A stretch of DNA of 64,000 bases, from NCBI RefSeq assembly GCF_009733795.1, contig NZ_WNXX01000001.1, forward strand, positions 186,001 through 250,000, read 5' to 3'. Below the pieces are notes generated by a model. That model was not told where the DNA came from. It saw only the letters and a program-made list of their open reading frames with translations, and searched no databases. Positions 60,349-64,000 of this stretch are shown here, in pieces. The position numbers were made by a program, and so were the translations under genes. Position 1 is the stretch's first letter. Every line of letters starts with the position of its first letter. Origin of the DNA: Actinotalea caeni. GTDB taxonomy: Bacteria > Actinomycetota > Actinomycetes > Actinomycetales > Beutenbergiaceae.

Positions 60349-60366
60349 GGCCTCACTCTAGCCGCG

Positions 60367-60400
60367 CGGGCCCGCGACCACCTGTCGGTCCGCGGGCCCG
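60367..60400 (-). terminator. Terminator hairpin after the SPFH gene
   Basis: CGGGCCCGCGACC pairs with GGTCCGCGGGCCCG (one bulged base) over a 7-base loop, 13 bases beyond the SPFH stop on the minus strand. Confidence 0.7.
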
Positions 60401-60412
60401 GGCGGTACGGGC

Positions 60413-61576
60413 TCAGCCCTGCTGGGGGTCCTGCCAGGGCTGCTGCGCCGGCGGCGGCGGGGTCGGCTGGCCCTCGGGCCGCTGCCCGGCCTCGGCCGCA
60501 CGCGAGAACGGCATGCCCGACGCGTCGCCCGCGCTGCCGGCCTCGGCCTGCGCCTCGTCGACCTGGCCCCGCGCCTCGCGCAGCGCCTCGGCCGGGTCCT
60601 GCAGCGCCGTCTCCGGCAGGTCGATGTCGAGCCCCTCGACCCGCTCCGCCGTCGACTCGCGCTCGCCGGTCGACGGCGAGAAGGCCGGCGAGGGCACCTC
60701 GCCGCCGAACGCTCCCGCGATCGACCCGAGCGCCGCGGTGAACTCGGTCGGGATGACCCACAGCTTCGAGGCCGAGCCGTTCGCGATCTGCGGCAGCATC
60801 TGCAGGTACTGGTAGGCCAGCAGCTTCGGGTCGGCGTCGCCACGGTGGATCGCGTCGAAGACCTGGAGGATGGCGCGCGACTCACCCTGCGCCTTGAGGA
60901 TCGCGGCCTGCGCCTGGCCCTCGGCCCGCAGGATCGCCGACTGCTTCTCACCCTCGGCGGTGAGGATCTGCGACTGCTTGACACCCTCGGCCGTGAGGAT
61001 CGCCGCACGGCGGTCCCGCTCGGCGCGCATCTGCTGCTCCATCGAGCCCTGCACGCTCGCGGGCGGGTCGATCGCCTTGAGCTCGACACGGTTGACGCGG
61101 ATGCCCCAGCGCCCGGTCGCCTCGTCGAGGACGCCGCGCAGCTGGCCGTTGATCTGGTCGCGGCTGGTCAGCGTCTGCTCCAGGTCCATCGACCCGATGA
61201 CGTTACGGAGCGTGGTGACCGTCAGCTGCTCGATACCGGTGATGTAGTTCGCGATCTCGTACGTCGCGGCCTTCGGGTCGGTCACCTGGAAGTAGATGAC
61301 GGTGTCGATGCTCACCACGAGGTTGTCGGAGGTGATCACCGGCTGCGGCGCGAACGAGACGACCTGCTCACGGAGGTCGACGCCGGCCCGGACCCGGTCG
61401 ATGAACGGGATGAGGAAGTGCAGACCCGCGTAGAGCGTGGTCTGGTAGCGCCCCAGCCGCTCGACGATGAGCGCCACCGCCTGCGGCACGATGCGGACCG
61501 CCCGCCGGATCGCGACGACCGCGAAGATGGCGATGAGGATGAGGACGAGAAGGCCGATGACCTGGCCTGGTTCCAT
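60413..61576 (-). CDS. SPFH/band-7 (stomatin-like) membrane protein
   Basis: This 387-residue protein has an N-terminal membrane helix (IGLLVLILIAIFAVVAI). The SPFH domain follows (VPQAVALIVERLGRYQTTLYAGLHFLIPFIDRVRAG), then a coiled coil with repeats of ILTAEGEKQ and ILRAEGQAQ. The Pro/Gln-rich C-terminus is disordered. The family scaffolds membrane microdomains and protease complexes and is usually paired with NfeD, as here. The ATG is preceded by AGGAG. Confidence 0.95.
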   Translation of the reverse strand: MEPGQVIGLLVLILIAIFAVVAIRRAVRIVPQAVALIVERLGRYQTTLYAGLHFLIPFIDRVRAGVDLREQVVSFAPQPVITSDNLVVSIDTVIYFQVTDPKAATYEIANYITGIEQLTVTTLRNVIGSMDLEQTLTSRDQINGQLRGVLDEATGRWGIRVNRVELKAIDPPASVQGSMEQQMRAERDRRAAILTAEGVKQSQILTAEGEKQSAILRAEGQAQAAILKAQGESRAILQVFDAIHRGDADPKLLAYQYLQMLPQIANGSASKLWVIPTEFTAALGSIAGAFGGEVPSPAFSPSTGERESTAERVEGLDIDLPETALQDPAEALREARGQVDEAQAEAGSAGDASGMPFSRAAEAGQRPEGQPTPPPPAQQPWQDPQQG

Positions 61577-61673
61577 GCGAGATCTCCTGAGCTGTGCGTC
61601 GTGCGGTCGGTCGGTCCGTCGGTGTGGTCAGGCGGTCGGCGGCACGCCGCCGGCTCGGGGCCGGCGGCCTGTC

Positions 61674-62150
61674 TCAGTAGCCGGGGCCGGGCTGGCCGTA
61701 AGGCTGCTGCGGGGTCTCCTGCGTCTGCGGCGCGACGACGGCGGTCGCGCCCTCGATCCTGGTGACGACGACGGTGGTCCCGGTCGCGAGCACCACGCCC
61801 GGGCTCTCGGTGCGCGCCGACCAGACCTCGCCGGCCAGCTTCACGCGGCCCGCGCGCTCGGTGACGTCGGCGACGACGGTCGCGGGGCGACCGACGTGCG
61901 CGCGGACGTTGGTCACGGCCTCGGGCGTGCTCCGCTTGAGCTTGTCGACCGCCATCGGGCGCACCAGCACCAGCAGCAGCACCGCCACGACCACCCCGAT
62001 GACGATCTGCAGCCAGAAGGGCGCGCCGAGCGCACCCGCGAGGCCACCGGCGGCCGCGCCGCCCGCGAGCATGAGGAAGGTCAGGTCGACCGTCAGCAGC
62101 TCGATGACGCCGAGCACGAGCGCCAGCCCCAGCCACCACAACCAGCCCAT
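61674..62150 (-). CDS. NfeD-like membrane protein
   Basis: This 158-residue protein has three helices (WLWWLGLALVLGVIELLTVDLTFLMLAGG and others). A C-terminal OB-fold follows (GRPATVVADVTERAGRVKLAGEVWSARTE), which is the NfeD1b short type without the serine protease domain. It forms an operon with the SPFH gene and probably works with it in membrane quality control. The ATG at 62150 is five bases after AGGAGG, so the longer start at 62165 is less likely. Confidence 0.93.
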   Translation of the reverse strand: MGWLWWLGLALVLGVIELLTVDLTFLMLAGGAAAGGLAGALGAPFWLQIVIGVVVAVLLLVLVRPMAVDKLKRSTPEAVTNVRAHVGRPATVVADVTERAGRVKLAGEVWSARTESPGVVLATGTTVVVTRIEGATAVVAPQTQETPQQPYGQPGPGY

Positions 62151-62214
62151 GGGACCCTCCTTCACCTCGTCGTCGTCGACACCAGTGTAATGGTCGCAGG
62201 GCTGTAAAGACTCT

Positions 62215-63009
62215 CTAAAGTCTCCGGGCGTGCGCGCGAGCGGCGTATCGACCCTGCTGACGGGACACGATGAGGTCGAGCCCGAACGTCGCCGAGAGGT
62301 TCTGCGGGGTCATCACCCGCTCGAGCTCGCCGGCGGCCACCACCTGCCCCTCACGCAGCAGCAGCGCGTCCGTGAAGCCCGGCGGCACCTCCTCGACGTG
62401 ATGCGTGATCAGCACCAGCACCGGGGCCTTGGGGTAGTTCGCGAGCTCCGACAGCGCGGCGACCAGCTCCTCGCGACCGCCGAGGTCGAGGCCGGCGGCC
62501 GGCTCGTCGAGGATCAGCAGCTCGGGGTCGGTCATGAGCGCCCGCGCGATCTGGACGCGCTTGCGCTCCCCCTCCGACAGGGTGCCGAACATCCGCTCGG
62601 CGAACCGCTCCACGCCGAACGCGGCGAGCAGGTCGCGTGCCCGGCTCTCGTCGACCGGGTCGTAGTCCTCGCGCCAGCGGCCGGTGACGCCGTAGGAGGC
62701 GGTCAGCACGACGTCGAGCACCCGCTCGCCCCCGGGGATGCGGTCGGCCAGCGCGGCGCTGGCGAGCCCGATCCGCGGGCGCAGCTCGAAGACGTCGACC
62801 TTGCCGAGCCGCTCGCCGAGCACGTCGACGGTGCCCGACGTCGGGTGCATGCGCGCCGCCGCCAGCTGCATGAGCGTCGTCTTGCCGGCCCCGTTGGGCC
62901 CCAGGACGACCCAGCGCTCGCCCTCCTCGACCGACCAGGACACCTTGTCCAGGATCACCGTCGACCCCCGACGGACGGTCACCTCGGTCATGTCCAGCAC
63001 GTCGCCCAT
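62215..63009 (-). CDS. ABC transporter ATP-binding protein
   Basis: This 264-residue ATPase has Walker A GPNGAGKTTLM, signature LSEGERKRVQIA, Walker B LLILDEPAAGLD and H-loop LVLITHHVEEVP. No permease gene is next to it, and the pattern matches soluble YlmA-like ATPases of the iron/cobalamin type whose role is undefined. The ATG at 63009 lies eight bases after TAGTTT. It is divergent from the conserved unknown gene. Confidence 0.92.
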   Translation of the reverse strand: MGDVLDMTEVTVRRGSTVILDKVSWSVEEGERWVVLGPNGAGKTTLMQLAAARMHPTSGTVDVLGERLGKVDVFELRPRIGLASAALADRIPGGERVLDVVLTASYGVTGRWREDYDPVDESRARDLLAAFGVERFAERMFGTLSEGERKRVQIARALMTDPELLILDEPAAGLDLGGREELVAALSELANYPKAPVLVLITHHVEEVPPGFTDALLLREGQVVAAGELERVMTPQNLSATFGLDLIVSRQQGRYAARAHARRL

Positions 63010-63051
63010 GAGGGTCAAAACTAGTCGCTCCGACGGCTAGCCTGAGACCCG

Positions 63052-63813
63052 GTGAGCGTGTCCCTGCCTCGGAGCGTCGTTGCGGCCCTGTGGGTCGGCT
63101 CCGCCGACGACGGCGAGAGCTGGCTCACCGATGCCGTCGCGGCGGTCACCGGTACCGACGAGCCGCACCGGACCGACGACGACGCCCCGCTCGCGCTGCT
63201 GCTCAGCCGGCTCGCCGAGCACCGCCGTCCGCGTGCGGCGACCTTCGCCGCGCTGCCGGTGCCGCACGAGCCCGTGGGGCTCGCGGGCGCCGCGGGGGTG
63301 GCCGCGATGGACGCCGGCGAGTGCGTGGTCGTCGACGGCGGCGTGCTCGGGCAGGCGCTGGTCGCGGTGCCCGACGTGGTGGCGTTCGGGTCGGCCCTGG
63401 AGCCCGGCGCGATGGTGCGCTGGCAGCTGCACAGCACGCAGGTGTCGGCGGTGCCGGTCAACCTGGGCGAGGCGCGCCGCATGCTGGCCGAGGCGCTGGT
63501 CGTCGCGGTCGACACGCTCGAGGCGATGGACGTCGCCCGGTGGCGGCCGGACGCGGCCGAGGAGATCGCGGAGCTGGCCTCGGCGGTCGTGCCCGAGCAG
63601 GTGGCGCGCACGCTGCCGCCCGACCTCGACCCGCGCCGCAGCGACCTGCTGGTGCGGGGCGCACGCCTGGAGGCGATCGCCGAGCTCGCGATGGCCGACG
63701 ACGGCGCGGCCGTCACGATGTGGGCCGCCGACCAGCGGCACGCCGCGCTGCGGCACGTCGCCACGGCCGCGCGTCACGCGATGTCGGCCGCCAGCACGTT
63801 CGTGCGGCAGTGA
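63052..63813 (+). CDS. Conserved protein of unknown function
   Basis: This 253-residue acidic, Ala-rich soluble protein has no signal peptide or membrane segment. Recognisable stretches are VAFGSALEPGAMVRWQLHSTQV and the C-terminal helical HAALRHVATAARHAMSAASTFVRQ. I recognise no family. The GTG at 63052 is eight bases after TAGCCT; a GTG two codons later is also possible. Its convergent neighbour is a glycosyltransferase. Confidence 0.8.
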   Translation: MSVSLPRSVVAALWVGSADDGESWLTDAVAAVTGTDEPHRTDDDAPLALLLSRLAEHRRPRAATFAALPVPHEPVGLAGAAGVAAMDAGECVVVDGGVLGQALVAVPDVVAFGSALEPGAMVRWQLHSTQVSAVPVNLGEARRMLAEALVVAVDTLEAMDVARWRPDAAEEIAELASAVVPEQVARTLPPDLDPRRSDLLVRGARLEAIAELAMADDGAAVTMWAADQRHAALRHVATAARHAMSAASTFVRQ

Positions 63814-63820
63814 CCCGCCG

Positions 63821-64000
63821 CTACAACACCCCGCGGTAGACGTCGAGGGTCCGCTCGGCGATCGACTCCCAGGAGAAGTGCTCCTCGGCGCGACGGCGGC
63901 CGGCGGCCCCCATCTCCGCGGCGCGGGCCGGGTCGCCGGTCACCCGGGTGAGCGCGTCGGCGAGGTCGGCGACGAACCGCTCGGGGTGCACGGGCGTGCC
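63821..64000 (-). CDS. 3' end of a GT4 glycosyltransferase (glycogen-synthase-like), partial
   Basis: The last 59 codons before a TAG at 63821-63823 are present, and the gene continues beyond the window. The encoded tail (GDPARAAEMGAAGRRRAEEHFSWESIAERTLDVYRGVL, in two parts here) has the FSW..IA..T..VY ending typical of GT4 enzymes such as actinobacterial GlgA. The exact enzyme cannot be settled without the rest. Confidence 0.72.
   Translation of the reverse strand, partial: GTPVHPERFVADLADALTRVTGDPARAAEMGAAGRRRAEEHFSWESIAERTLDVYRGVL

Noticed and set aside
1-64000. tRNA, rRNA, prophage, integrase or transposase genes
   Set aside because: I looked in intergenic regions and among proteins for their signatures and found none. 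A covariance-model scan (tRNAscan-SE, Infernal) would be decisive but could not be run.

Overview
This is a contiguous stretch of chromosome from a high-GC Gram-positive bacterium, almost certainly an actinomycete (Actinomycetota). The supporting signs are very GC-rich codon use with many GTG starts, leaderless promoters, an IdeR/DtxR-type iron box, a CsoR-type copper operator, LexA boxes of the TCGAAC-N4-GTTCGA type, a paired ClpP operon, and split imuA'B/dnaE2 genes. The mix of sugar ABC transporters, LacI regulators, a chitin-binding secreted protein and a beta-propeller glycosidase suggests a saprophytic Micrococcales-like organism, but the genus cannot be fixed from the sequence. No rRNA, tRNA, CRISPR array, transposase or phage gene was seen. 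Genes are packed tightly, with many 1-4 nt same-strand overlaps and several convergent overlaps. No gene-free stretch exceeds about 300 bases.

Region 1 (0-17.8 kb), sugar uptake and small regulators. A secreted chitin-binding protein is followed by an araL-like phosphatase and an araM-like glycerol-1-phosphate dehydrogenase. Facing them is a five-gene operon: LacI regulator, ADP-ribosylglycohydrolase-like enzyme, solute-binding lipoprotein and two permeases. It has a recognisable promoter overlapped by two LacI-type operators. Then come a MarR/ABM/hemerythrin divergon, VOC and reductase genes, an acetyltransferase broken by an in-frame stop, an amidohydrolase, and a double-HTH GntR-TetR regulator.

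Region 2 (16.7-23.5 kb), a second LacI-controlled import operon. It holds a lipoprotein, two permeases (the second frameshifted), an ATPase, and a fused glycerophosphodiesterase-inositol monophosphatase. Together these suggest uptake and breakdown of glycerophosphoinositol-like compounds.

Region 3 (23.5-37.6 kb) has housekeeping and membrane genes: SDR/XRE pair, BrkB-like protein, AAA ATPase, TrmL, AI-2E family protein and a methyltransferase-like protein. It continues with aroG, preceded by a candidate leader peptide and attenuator, and with an SOS-boxed operon pairing a DUF222/HNH protein with the error-prone polymerase DnaE2. Tandem repeats lie just upstream of that SOS promoter.

Region 4 (37.6-49.1 kb): AraC regulator, quinone-oxidoreductase-like enzyme, Tat-exported glycosidase, META lipoprotein, ClpP pair with a PopR/ClgR-like regulator, iron-regulated siderophore-interacting protein, DUF1345 protein, AlkZ-like glycosylase and NERD helicase.

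Region 5 (49.1-64 kb): CopB-type copper ATPase with a CsoR operator, small kinase, SOS-boxed imuA'-imuB, YbaK-like protein, GyrI-like protein, 5'-3' exonuclease, rRNA/tRNA methyltransferase, mannosyltransferase-like GT4, SPFH-NfeD pair, ABC ATPase, a conserved unknown protein, and the 3' end of a glycosyltransferase.
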